The notes under the pieces: generated by a model
What the model saw: only the letters and a program-made list of their open reading frames with translations
The model's database searches: none
What the model was told of the DNA's origin: nothing
NCBI GenBank assembly: GCA_026983775.1
Contig: JALSTK010000051.1
Coordinates: 1 to 64,000 of the forward strand
Reading direction: 5' to 3'
Length of the DNA stretch: 64,000 bases
Origin: Calditrichia bacterium
GTDB lineage: Bacteria; Calditrichota; Calditrichia; Calditrichales; Calditrichaceae
Part shown: in pieces, positions 1 to 7,587 of the stretch
Position numbering within the stretch: the stretch's first letter is position 1
Layout: each line of letters starts with the position of its first letter
Position numbers and translations under genes: made by a program

Positions 1-430
1 TCCAGTTCCCGGTGGGAAAATTGCGGTTGATGTCCACACCATGCGCATTGACCCTGGTTCGTAGCAACAATCCGTCCGGATTGACCACCGGTACTAATAC
101 GACCCGTTTATGAATATAATCCGGATGAGCAAACAGCGTATCTGCCAACTGTTTCACCAGGTGAAAACCGCTTTGCTCGTCACCGTGAAAAGCCCCGAAA
201 ATCAGTGTAACGGTCCCTGTGTCGCCGCTTTGCCAGTAATAGATCGGATGGCCTTTTTCCGAATTCCCATAGATTTTCCAGGGTACCCTGTCTTTGGGAA
301 GAAGGGCGTAGACCCGGTTGGTGCGTTTCTTCAATTGAAAATGACGGTAGTAAGGCCAGGCGTATTTATAAGTTAAAAAGGCCACAATCAATAACAGAGC
401 GATCCAGTTCCATTTAAAATTAAAATGCAT
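1..430 (-). CDS. M14-family zinc carboxypeptidase, N-terminal part
   Basis: Reading the minus strand from the ATG at 428-430 gives 143 residues before the left edge of the window cuts the gene. An N-terminal hydrophobic stretch (about residues 8-22) looks like a signal anchor. The M14 zinc-binding pair H82 and E85 sits in an H-G-D-E motif, followed by N-P-D-G at 117-120 and D-I-N-R-N-F-P at 133-139, both typical of carboxypeptidase A/MpaA-like enzymes that bind peptide C-termini. The catalytic Glu and third zinc His would lie off the window. An AAGGA element lies about 10 nt before the ATG. It probably trims peptides or murein peptides in the envelope. It is transcribed away from the microcompartment operon and shares a 214-bp divergent intergenic region with it. 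Confidence 0.85.
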   Translation of the reverse strand, partial: MHFNFKWNWIALLLIVAFLTYKYAWPYYRHFQLKKRTNRVYALLPKDRVPWKIYGNSEKGHPIYYWQSGDTGTVTLIFGAFHGDEQSGFHLVKQLADTLFAHPDYIHKRVVLVPVVNPDGLLLRTRVNAHGVDINRNFPTGNW

Positions 431-644
431 AATATTTCTGTCCTTCTTTAAATAATATGAATAGAGCATATTTTACGGTTTTTGAATAACCGGATCAAGA
501 AAGCACAACTGTAGAAAAATCAGCGTACTGATTTTAGTGTATCATATCCGCTTTCCAGCCGATCGGATGGGAAGATTCAAATCACACAAGGATTCTGGTC
601 TTTACGCTTGCTTGTAAAGTGATTATTTCTTTAATTTATGAATT
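431..644. promoter_or_regulatory. Divergent intergenic region (M14 peptidase / BMC operon)
   Basis: This 214-bp gap separates the start of the minus-strand peptidase from the first gene of the plus-strand microcompartment operon, so it must hold promoters for both. It is AT-rich near both starts. I could not assign a clear -35/-10 pair or a regulator operator. A short inverted repeat (CGGTT/AACCG, around 477-494) is too weak to call a structure. Confidence 0.45.
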
Positions 645-1199
645 ATGGAACTGGCCTATGGATTTATTGAAACACGGGGCTATATAGCGGCCATCGAAGC
701 GGCAGACGCCATGGTTAAAGCAGCCCGGGTGGAACTTGTCAAATGGCGTAAGGCGGGCGGCGCCCTGGTGCTGATAGTGGTAAAAGGTGAATTGGGTGCC
801 TGTCAGGCCGCAGTCAATGCCGGTAGTGTGGCCGCAGACCGCGTGGGGCAGCTAATTTCAGCCAATGTCATTCCCCGTCCCTTCGACGATACGGTTCTGC
901 TGGTAGAAACTTTTATGAAGGGCAGAAAAAAACAATCCTCTGCGGAAACGGGTACGCCCAAAAACAGGCCACAGAAAACCGGACGAAGAGCCGGACAAGG
1001 CTCCCGGGTAAAAACGCAAACGGTGCAGGAAAAACTTGAGGAACTTCTGAAAAAATCAAAACAGGGTCTTTCCCTTAAAGAGCTTTCCGGAAAGAGCGGT
1101 AATGATCAGAGTGAGGTCAGGATGATTCTCAAGCAAATGATGGATCAGGGTTTGGTGGAAAAGGTACAGAAGACTTACTTTTATACAGGCCGTAAATGA
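645..1199 (+). CDS. BMC-H shell protein with C-terminal winged-helix tail (EutK-like)
   Basis: This 184-residue protein has two parts. Residues 1-85 form a BMC domain: it opens with an E-T-R-G-Y strand, has the A-D-A-M-V-K-A-A helix, and ends with N-V-I-P-R-P, matching PduA/EutM hexamer proteins. Residues 91-127 are a disordered, strongly basic linker rich in Lys and Arg. Residues 128-184 look like a winged helix-turn-helix, with L-S-L-K-E-L-S as the first helix and a Y-F-Y wing at the end. EutK of the ethanolamine system has the same BMC-plus-nucleic-acid-binding architecture. It is the first gene of the operon and overlaps the parA-like gene by 4 bp (ATGA), implying coupled translation. I infer that the tail may tether compartments to DNA or to the ATPase. 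Confidence 0.85.
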   Translation: MELAYGFIETRGYIAAIEAADAMVKAARVELVKWRKAGGALVLIVVKGELGACQAAVNAGSVAADRVGQLISANVIPRPFDDTVLLVETFMKGRKKQSSAETGTPKNRPQKTGRRAGQGSRVKTQTVQEKLEELLKKSKQGLSLKELSGKSGNDQSEVRMILKQMMDQGLVEKVQKTYFYTGRK

Positions 1200-1963
1200 A
1201 ACTGATCGTTATCATCAACAATAAAGGCGGAGTGGGTAAAACGACCAGTGCCGTCAATCTCTCGGCCAGCCTGGCCCGCATGGGTAAAAAAACTTTGCTG
1301 GTTGATCTGGACCCTTCGGCCAGTACTTCCTTGCATTTGGGATTTGACAAACAGGGCAATCGGCATCAAACCATTTGCGACTATTTAATCAACCCTAATC
1401 GTCGATTGGCTGATTATATTTATGAAACGGACAGCGAGGGTCTGGACTGTCTGCCCTCGGAGCCGGCTTTGAGCGAATTTTATGATGAGATGCAGCAGGA
1501 GGAAGACACGGAATTTTTTCTGAAGCGCTCCGATTTTCCCCGTAAGTATGATTTGATTTTCTTTGACAGTCCGCCCAATATGGGCAATCTGGCTCTCAAT
1601 GCTCTGGCCATTGCTGATTATGCCCTGATTCCTGTTCAAACCCAGTATCTGGCCTTAAGCGGTTTGGAAGTTACTCTGAATGTAATTGAAAAAGCGCAGC
1701 GTCATTTGAATAAACGTTTAAAAATATTAGGACTTTTCGGCACGCAGTATGACCGGCGGACAAGAGTGGCCAAAGAAGTCTATGCTTTGATTCAGGATCG
1801 GTTCGGTCAACAGGTTTTTGAGACGATTATTGGTGTGAACAGCAAATTAACCGAGGCCTTTAATGCTCAAAAACCAATTTTAAAATATGCGCCGTCAGCC
1901 CGAGGTGCAAAAGAGTATCAGGCTCTGGCTGCGGAAATTTTAAAACGTTTGAAAATAACATAA
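1196..1963 (+). CDS. ParA/MinD-family ATPase within the BMC operon (McdA-like role proposed)
   Basis: This 255-residue protein has the deviant Walker A motif K-G-G-V-G-K-T-T (residues 10-17, signature Lys10 present), a Walker A' segment V-D-L-D-P at 36-40 and a Walker B segment F-F-D-S-P-P, all as in Soj/ParA. The usual Q-G-N after D-x-D-P is S-A-S here, a small divergence. ParA ATPases form ATP-dependent dimers on the nucleoid and move plasmids, chromosomes or carboxysomes (McdA). No parB is adjacent. The gene overlaps the shell-protein gene upstream and is followed 10 bp later by the small EutQ-N-like gene, so a role in microcompartment positioning is a reasonable inference. A stray chromosomal Soj is the alternative. 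Confidence 0.9.
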   Translation: MKLIVIINNKGGVGKTTSAVNLSASLARMGKKTLLVDLDPSASTSLHLGFDKQGNRHQTICDYLINPNRRLADYIYETDSEGLDCLPSEPALSEFYDEMQQEEDTEFFLKRSDFPRKYDLIFFDSPPNMGNLALNALAIADYALIPVQTQYLALSGLEVTLNVIEKAQRHLNKRLKILGLFGTQYDRRTRVAKEVYALIQDRFGQQVFETIIGVNSKLTEAFNAQKPILKYAPSARGAKEYQALAAEILKRLKIT

Positions 1964-1973
1964 AGTTGTTAGC

Positions 1974-2309
1974 ATGAAGAAACTCATTTCAGCCCTGACC
2001 ATCCGTCAGGCCAAAAAAGACGGAGTACAGGAAATAATAATCGAATCTGGTAAAACGATTGTCACTCCGGAAGCACGCAGTATGGCCAAGGATTTCGGCA
2101 TTGCCCTGATGGATTCCGGAGTAACAGGTTCCCACGGAAATCAATCTGAGTTACCCGGTAAACTGGACGAAAAACTGGTACGCCAGGTGGTGGAACAGGT
2201 GGTTGAGAAATTACCGCCGGATAAGCGTCAACCGGAGCTGGTACGGGAAGTAGTTGTTGAGGTCCTTTCCGAGTATTTAAACGGTAGAGAGTACCGTAAC
2301 AAGCGATGA
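1974..2309 (+). CDS. Small EutQ-N-like protein with two encapsulation-peptide-like helices
   Basis: This 111-residue protein starts with a segment (about 1-47) resembling the N-terminus of EutQ: M-K-K-L-I-S, then I-V-T-P-E-A-R and a D-F-G-I close. The acetate-kinase-like cupin domain of EutQ is absent. After a Gly/Ser-rich linker come two amphipathic helices with hydrophobic i/i+3/i+4 spacing, at about 64-80 and 87-102. Both resemble the peptides that target enzymes to BMC shells, such as the N-terminus of the aldehyde dehydrogenase at 3995. It overlaps the next gene by 4 bp (ATGA). I infer a scaffold or adaptor that links cargo to shell, or a partner of the ParA-like ATPase. No enzymatic motif is visible. 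Confidence 0.6.
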   Translation: MKKLISALTIRQAKKDGVQEIIIESGKTIVTPEARSMAKDFGIALMDSGVTGSHGNQSELPGKLDEKLVRQVVEQVVEKLPPDKRQPELVREVVVEVLSEYLNGREYRNKR

Positions 2310-3319
2310 TATCCGAGACCGTAATGAATCTTTGGCGGGAACGGTGTAGTAAGAGGCCGAAAACCGTAGTCTTCACCGATGCCCTGGATGTTCGGGTGTT
2401 AGAGGCCGCCCGCTATTTGAAAGACGAGTCTTTTACGGATCCGATTCTAATAGGAAGTCCGGTTCAGATCAGGGAGTTTGCGGAAACGTACCATATCTCC
2501 ACCCGCGGTATCCGGGTGCGCGCTCCGCGTCATGATAAGGATTTCGATCATCTGGTACGTGCTTTCTTTGATAAACGATCTCAAAAGGGGTTATCCCGGT
2601 TCGAGGCGACGGAGCGTCTGGCTTCGCCCTTGTGGTACGGAATGATGCTATTGAAACAGGGTGCGGCTCAGGCTTGCCTTTCCGGCAATCAACAGCCGAT
2701 CGGTGAAGTGCTGCATGCGGCTCTGCAGGTACTTGGTCCGCCAGAGGAGGGAAAGACGGTTTCCTCTTTTTACCTGATGATCGGTCCGGATGAAAAAAAC
2801 ATCTATGCCTTTGCCGACGGGAGTGTTTTAATTCGGCCGACCGCCGCCCAATTGAAGGATGTGGCTATTGATACAGCGCGGAATTTTGAAAAACTAACGG
2901 GCCGCATCCCGAAAGTGGCTCTGCTATCGTTTTCGACCAAAGGCAGTGCGCAGCATGAAAGGACGGATAAAGTCAGGGAAGCCGTGGAATTAATCCGAAA
3001 AGAGGACCCCGCTTTGCTGGTGGACGGGGAACTTCAATTCGATGCGGCGATGGTCCCGGCTGTAGCAGCTCAAAAGGCACCGCAAAGTCCGTTAAAAGGG
3101 GAAGCCAATGTGTTTGTTTTTCCTTCTTTGAATGCAGCGAACATCGGCTATAAAATTGCCAGGGATCTGGTCGGTTACAAAGCTTACGGGGCTTTTGTAC
3201 AGGGTTTACCCAGACCGATCGTAGCTTTAACGGCCCATTGTACGACCCGGCAAATTATCGAGACCACCCTGCTCACTTCCTGCTTAACGGCAAAAGTGAA
3301 GTTGGAGGTCGGAGGATAA
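2306..3319 (+). CDS. Divergent EutD/Pta-family phosphotransacylase
   Basis: This 337-residue protein has the length and fold signatures of phosphate acetyltransferase: F-S-T-K-G-S-A at 209-215, D-G-E-L-Q-F-D at 240-246, and N-I-G-Y-K-I-A at 279-285. In BMCs such an enzyme turns acyl-CoA into acyl-phosphate and regenerates CoA. The C-terminal catalytic block, normally L-S-R-G-C-S followed by an acidic residue, reads L-T-A-H-C-T-T-R-Q (308-316). Ser309, Arg310 and Asp316 of the Methanosarcina enzyme, implicated in catalysis, are therefore Thr, Ala and Gln. The family R-P-A-L-Q motif has His at 137. Either the substrate or mechanism differs, or the protein is catalytically dead. It overlaps the preceding gene by 4 bp. 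Confidence 0.85.
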   Translation: MISETVMNLWRERCSKRPKTVVFTDALDVRVLEAARYLKDESFTDPILIGSPVQIREFAETYHISTRGIRVRAPRHDKDFDHLVRAFFDKRSQKGLSRFEATERLASPLWYGMMLLKQGAAQACLSGNQQPIGEVLHAALQVLGPPEEGKTVSSFYLMIGPDEKNIYAFADGSVLIRPTAAQLKDVAIDTARNFEKLTGRIPKVALLSFSTKGSAQHERTDKVREAVELIRKEDPALLVDGELQFDAAMVPAVAAQKAPQSPLKGEANVFVFPSLNAANIGYKIARDLVGYKAYGAFVQGLPRPIVALTAHCTTRQIIETTLLTSCLTAKVKLEVGG

Positions 3320-3367
3320 AATCATAGAGGAAACAAATCGGAACAACCGAATGATTAGGAGAGATAA

Positions 3368-3655
3368 ATGGAAGCATTAGGCATGATTGAAACCAAGGGA
3401 TTAGTAGGATTGATCGAGGCCTCGGATGCCATGGTTAAAGCGGCCAAAGTGGAATTGGTTGCTTATCAGCAGATCGGCGGTGGCTATGTGACGGCCCTGG
3501 TACGCGGTGATGTAGCGGCCTGTAAAGCGGCAACGGATGCCGGAGCGGCTGCAGCGGAACGGGTCGGCGAGCTAATTTCCGTGCATGTGATTCCGCGTCC
3601 TCACGATGATCTGGAAGATGTTTTTCCCATTAAACTGCGCAGCAAACAGAAATAA
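3368..3655 (+). CDS. BMC-H hexameric shell protein, copy 1
   Basis: This 95-residue single-domain BMC protein is of the PduA/EutM type. It shows the E-T-K-G-L-V opening strand, the A-S-D-A-M-V-K-A-A helix, a pore loop with I-G-G-G-Y (36-40) and the closing H-V-I-P-R-P strand. Such proteins form hexamers that tile the shell facets, with the pore loop letting substrates through. The pore is glycine-lined rather than serine-lined as in PduA. It is preceded by an AGGAG element 6 nt from the ATG. It differs from the next gene's product at only 10 of 95 aligned residues, six of them in the first 90. Confidence 0.95.
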   Translation: MEALGMIETKGLVGLIEASDAMVKAAKVELVAYQQIGGGYVTALVRGDVAACKAATDAGAAAAERVGELISVHVIPRPHDDLEDVFPIKLRSKQK

Positions 3656-3683
3656 ACGGAATTTCTAAATAAAGGAGAAGCAA

Positions 3684-3974
3684 ATGATGGAAGCATTAGG
3701 TATGATCGAAACCAAGGGCTTGGTGGGTCTGATTGAAGCTTCGGATGCCATGGTTAAAGCAGCCCGTGTTAAATTGGTTGCTTACGAGCAGATCGGCGGT
3801 GGCTATGTGACCGCTCTGGTACGCGGAGATGTGGCGGCCTGTAAAGCGGCGACGGATGCCGGAGCGGCCGCAGCGGAACGGGTCGGTGAGCTGGTCTCCG
3901 TGCATGTGATTCCGCGTCCTCACGGTGATCTGGAAGAGGTTTTCCCGATTAAACTTAAAGGAACCATTAAATAA
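3684..3974 (+). CDS. BMC-H hexameric shell protein, copy 2
   Basis: This is the tandem paralogue of the gene 28 bp upstream. It encodes 96 residues from the ATG at 3684, or 95 from the ATG at 3687, which aligns exactly with the start of copy 1. A GGAG lies 6 nt before the first ATG, the same spacing as copy 1, so I keep the first. The pore loop is identical to copy 1 (I-G-G-G-Y). Changes such as K27R, E29K, Q34E and D80G alter surface charge, and the last five residues differ most. The pair probably forms mixed or alternative hexamers. A recent duplication is the simplest origin. Confidence 0.94.
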   Translation: MMEALGMIETKGLVGLIEASDAMVKAARVKLVAYEQIGGGYVTALVRGDVAACKAATDAGAAAAERVGELVSVHVIPRPHGDLEEVFPIKLKGTIK

Positions 3975-3994
3975 TCGGAAGCAGGTAACAGCTC

Positions 3995-5407
3995 ATGAGC
4001 TTATCATCTCAGGAAATCGCGCAGATCGTCAATTCGGTTCTAACTAAACTGGAAAACAAATCGGCGCCGGCTCGATCTTCGACGGCCAATTTGGCAACCG
4101 GAGTTTTTCAGACTCTGGATGAAGCCGTTGCAGCGGCTCATCAGGCCCAAAAACAGATTCGCAACCTGGAGTTTCGCGGGAAAATCATTCAGGCGATTCG
4201 TCAGGCCGGTATCGAGCACGCCCGGGAATGGGCCGAAATGGCTGTCCGGGAAACGGGAATGGGCAATATTGCGGATAAGACCGCCAAAAATATTTCACAG
4301 GCGGAACGTACCCCGGGTATCGAGGATTTGCGTCCCGAAGCCCTTTCCGGAGACCATGGTTTGACCATTACCGAAAATGCCGCCTGGGGAGTCATTGCTT
4401 CAATTACCCCTTCCACCAATCCGGCGGCAACCATTCTGAATAATACGATCAGTATGGTCTCTGCAGGTAACGCAGTGGTGTACGGTGTGCATCCGGCGGC
4501 AAAAAAAGTTTCACAACATGCCATTTCCGTGATCAATGAGGCGATTGCCCAAATAGGCGGGCCGCGCAATCTACTGGTGACCGTGGCCGAACCGTCTATT
4601 GAAGTCGCCCGGCAGTTATTCCAGTTCCCGGGAATCGATCTGTTGGTGGTCACCGGCGGGGAATCGGTGGTGGAAGCGGCGCGTAAGCATACCAATAAAC
4701 GGTTGATGGCGGCCGGAGCCGGTAATCCGCCGGTAGTAGTGGATGAGACGGCCGATATCGCCAGGGCGGCCAAAGATATTGTCTGGGGAGCCTCCTTCGA
4801 TAATAATATCGTGTGTGCCGATGAAAAAGAAATCATTGCCGTGGATCAGATCGCGGATCAGCTTAAGCAGGAAATGCAGAAACACAAAGCCGTGGAATTA
4901 TCAGCCGCTCAGAGCGAGGCTCTGGCCCGGGTTATTTTAGAAGGTTATCCTGACAAACCGGTTATTAACCGTAAACTGGTGGGTCGGGATCCTAAAGTAT
5001 ACGCCGAAAAGATCGGTCTGAATATAGCGGCGGATACGCGTCTGCTTTTTATGGAGACCGATAAAAATCATCCCTTCGCCCGTCTGGAATTAATGATGCC
5101 TATTGTTCCCTTAGTCAGAGCGAGGGATGCGAATGAAGCGATCGATCTGGCTCTGGAGCTGGAACGGGGTCTGCACCATACAGCCGCCATGCATTCCAAA
5201 AATATCGATCATATGAATCGTATGGCCAATGAAATCAACACCAGCATCTTCGTTAAAAACGGACCCTGTCTGGCCGGATTGGGCTTCGGAGGGGAAGGCT
5301 GGACCTCCATGACTATTACCACTCCCACCGGTGAAGGAGTGACTTCGGCCCGCAGCTTTGTACGTCTGAGGCGTTGCGTGATCGTGGACCATTTCCGAAT
5401 TGTGTAA
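3995..5407 (+). CDS. CoA-acylating aldehyde dehydrogenase (EutE/PduP type) with encapsulation peptide
   Basis: This 470-residue enzyme matches EutE/PduP in length and motifs. It oxidises an aldehyde to acyl-CoA with NAD+ and CoA inside the compartment. Residues 1-20 form a short amphipathic helix (I-A-Q-I-V-N-S-V-L-T-K-L), followed by a Ser/Ala-rich linker to about residue 33, which is the classic lumen-targeting peptide. The nucleotide-binding region includes I-T-P-S-T-N-P (137-143). The catalytic Cys274 lies in N-N-I-V-C-A-D-E-K. The C-terminal F-G-G-E-G-W-T motif is typical of the family. The actual aldehyde cannot be read from sequence, because the enzyme that would make it is not in this operon. 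Confidence 0.93.
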   Translation: MSLSSQEIAQIVNSVLTKLENKSAPARSSTANLATGVFQTLDEAVAAAHQAQKQIRNLEFRGKIIQAIRQAGIEHAREWAEMAVRETGMGNIADKTAKNISQAERTPGIEDLRPEALSGDHGLTITENAAWGVIASITPSTNPAATILNNTISMVSAGNAVVYGVHPAAKKVSQHAISVINEAIAQIGGPRNLLVTVAEPSIEVARQLFQFPGIDLLVVTGGESVVEAARKHTNKRLMAAGAGNPPVVVDETADIARAAKDIVWGASFDNNIVCADEKEIIAVDQIADQLKQEMQKHKAVELSAAQSEALARVILEGYPDKPVINRKLVGRDPKVYAEKIGLNIAADTRLLFMETDKNHPFARLELMMPIVPLVRARDANEAIDLALELERGLHHTAAMHSKNIDHMNRMANEINTSIFVKNGPCLAGLGFGGEGWTSMTITTPTGEGVTSARSFVRLRRCVIVDHFRIV

Positions 5408-5409
5408 TC

Positions 5410-6255
5410 ATGTCGACTATGAAAGAAGTCAATCGTCGTCTGCAACTTATTGAACGTATCGTAAATGACGACCATCCGCAAAAGGTGCCATCCAAAATTC
5501 ATGTGGGCGTTGATTTGGGCACGGCGGATATCATGGTTATGGCAACAGATGAATCCGGGGAACCGCTGGCCGCATTTATGGAATGGGCGGAAGTGGTACG
5601 AGACGGCATCGTGCTCGATTACTGGGGGGCAACACAGATTGTCAAGCGTTTAATTCAACGCATTGAACAGAAATTAAGCATTCATATTCAACAGGCCATT
5701 AGTTCTTTCCCTCCCGGAACCGATCCCCGTACTTCAGAAAATGTTATTCAGGCCGCAGGGCTAAGTGTAGAAACCATTATCGATGAACCTTCCAGCGTGG
5801 TTCGACTGCTTAATTTGAAAGAGGGAACCGTCATTGATATAGGCGGCGGCACAACCGGCTTAGCCGTGGTTAAAGGGGGTAAAATTGTGTATACAGCCGA
5901 TGAAGCCACAGGCGGACACCATGTAACACTCACTATTGCCGGCAACCGTAAAATAACATACGAAGAAGCCGAAGCACTGAAATGTAACGGTCAGGCTGAA
6001 AATCTTTTGCCTGTGGTCGAACCCGTTTTTCAGAAAATGGCCGATATTCTGAACAACCATATTGGCAAACAGACCGTACAAAAAATATATTGCAGCGGCG
6101 GAACCTGCTGTTTCCCGCACATGGATCGGGTTCTGCAGGAAGAACTTCCCGGGAAAGAAATCATTATGCCCTACAATCCCTTGTACCTGACTCCCCTGGC
6201 TATTGCCTCGTATCGTGTAGAAAAGGAAGGCTATGAACCGACAACAGATGCTTGA
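5410..6255 (+). CDS. eutJ: EutJ-like actin/Hsp70-fold protein
   Basis: I use the ATG at 5410, 2 bp after the dehydrogenase stop. A longer reading from 5374 would only add residues overlapping that gene. The 281-residue product matches EutJ in size. It shows the actin/Hsp70 ATP-binding signatures: V-G-V-D-L-G-T-A-D near the N-terminus, D-I-G-G-G-T-T-G in the middle and C-S-G-G-T-C-C-F near the end, plus the EutJ-typical E-W-A-E-V-V-R-D-G-I. EutJ is thought to act as a chaperone or reactivase for BMC enzymes, although its exact job is unproven. It overlaps the next gene by 23 bp. A reactivase-like protein hints that the missing signature enzyme may need reactivation, as cobalamin or radical enzymes do. 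Confidence 0.9.
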   Translation: MSTMKEVNRRLQLIERIVNDDHPQKVPSKIHVGVDLGTADIMVMATDESGEPLAAFMEWAEVVRDGIVLDYWGATQIVKRLIQRIEQKLSIHIQQAISSFPPGTDPRTSENVIQAAGLSVETIIDEPSSVVRLLNLKEGTVIDIGGGTTGLAVVKGGKIVYTADEATGGHHVTLTIAGNRKITYEEAEALKCNGQAENLLPVVEPVFQKMADILNNHIGKQTVQKIYCSGGTCCFPHMDRVLQEELPGKEIIMPYNPLYLTPLAIASYRVEKEGYEPTTDA

Positions 6256-7573
6256 TAAAATAAGGAAGGCCGGTGTGATCGGGGCGGGAGGAGCCGGATT
6301 TCCGACCTATAAAAAGCTGGATGCCAGCGTGGAACACATTATCGCCAACGGGGCGGAATGCGAGCCGCTTCTTTACAAAGACCGTCAGACCATGCTACAA
6401 GAGCCCGAAGCTTTGATGCGCGGTTTGCAGATCATGCAGGAAATCACAGGCGCTGATAAAGTGACCATCGCTCTGAAGGAAAAGAATCGTGATATTGCCG
6501 AAAAATATACCCCTATGGCAGAAAAACATGGTTTTCGGTTTTTTGTCTATGAGGATGTATATCCGGCCGGGGATGAACACATATTAGTTTATGAGGTTAC
6601 CGGACGTCTCATTCCGCCGGGAGGGATACCGTTGCAGGTGGGCTGTGTGGTCGATAACGTGGAAACGATTGTCAATATCGCCCATGCCGTGGATGAGGAT
6701 CGGCCTGTGATCGAAAAATATGTGACGGTAACCGGGGAGGTGCAAGAAGCGCTGACCTTGAGGGTACCGGTCGGTACTCCCTTCGAAACCTGTATCGGAC
6801 AGGCCGGCGGATTAACAACGGATGAGCCTGTGGTCTTAACCGGAGGCGTAATGATGGGCGGCATCAGCCCGGATTTATCCAATCCTGTGGCCAGGAATAT
6901 CGGCGGACTGATTATCCTTCCTGAAGATCATTATTTGGTCAAGAAGAAGTCAACGCCCAAAGAATCCTATACGCGTATCGGTCATGGCCAGTGTGATCAG
7001 TGTTCGCTATGCACGGAAATGTGTCCCCGTTACCTGTTAGGACATCCTCTTGAACCGCATAAGGTGATGCGCAACCTGCTCATGACCGGAGAAGCAAAGG
7101 AACGGGCCAGCCTATGGGCTCAGTTCTGTGTCGAATGTAATGTCTGTACCATGATCGCCTGTCCCGAGGGGCTTGATCCCATGCATATTTGTATCGACGC
7201 CAAGCAATTGTTACGGGAAAAGAATCTGGCCCGCACGGATGAAGAGATGAAACGGTTAGTACGTGATGCCCACCCGGTAAGAAAAGGGCGTGAAATTCCC
7301 ATTCAAACCGTTTACCGTCGTTTGGGACTAACTCCTTATGACCGGCATGCGGAATTTGATCCTGTTACCGTCCGGCCCGGAACGGTCATCCTTCCATTGG
7401 ATTCTCATATCGGTCAGCCGGCCCGTCCCCTGGTTCAAGTGGGCGACAGGGTGAAACAGGGACAAATTATTGCCGATGTGGAGGCGGATGCCCTGGGCAC
7501 GCCGATACATGCCAGTATTAACGGAACAGTTACCCAAATCGAAGCGCGGGGTATTGAGATTAAAACCAGTTAA
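6233..7573 (+). CDS. pduS: PduS-like FMN/4Fe-4S electron-transfer protein (RnfC family)
   Basis: This 446-residue protein matches PduS. It begins with the RnfC-type glycine-rich motif G-A-G-G-A-G-F-P and N-G-A-E-C-E-P, which bind FMN/NADH. It has two ferredoxin clusters: C-D-Q-C-S-L-C-T-E-M-C-P and C-V-E-C-N-V-C-T-M-I-A-C-P. A lipoyl/barrel-sandwich-like C-terminal segment ends at 7573. PduS reduces cobalamin or passes electrons across the shell in the propanediol system, and related proteins occur in glycyl-radical BMCs. It is directly followed (14 bp) by the Fe-S trimer PduT homologue, its usual partner. The pair implies redox exchange with the lumen. Confidence 0.92.
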   Translation: MNRQQMLDKIRKAGVIGAGGAGFPTYKKLDASVEHIIANGAECEPLLYKDRQTMLQEPEALMRGLQIMQEITGADKVTIALKEKNRDIAEKYTPMAEKHGFRFFVYEDVYPAGDEHILVYEVTGRLIPPGGIPLQVGCVVDNVETIVNIAHAVDEDRPVIEKYVTVTGEVQEALTLRVPVGTPFETCIGQAGGLTTDEPVVLTGGVMMGGISPDLSNPVARNIGGLIILPEDHYLVKKKSTPKESYTRIGHGQCDQCSLCTEMCPRYLLGHPLEPHKVMRNLLMTGEAKERASLWAQFCVECNVCTMIACPEGLDPMHICIDAKQLLREKNLARTDEEMKRLVRDAHPVRKGREIPIQTVYRRLGLTPYDRHAEFDPVTVRPGTVILPLDSHIGQPARPLVQVGDRVKQGQIIADVEADALGTPIHASINGTVTQIEARGIEIKTS

Positions 7574-7587
7574 GGGAAGGGATTTTT

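Noticed and set aside
1196-1963. Simple chromosomal parA of a parABS locus
   Set aside because: There is no parB gene or parS-like site next to it, and it is embedded in the BMC operon with a 4-bp overlap. The possibility is kept only as an alternative.
4201-4836. Long minus-strand open frame inside the aldehyde dehydrogenase gene
   Set aside because: It is the antisense shadow of a well-matched gene in GC-rich DNA and has no recognisable domain.
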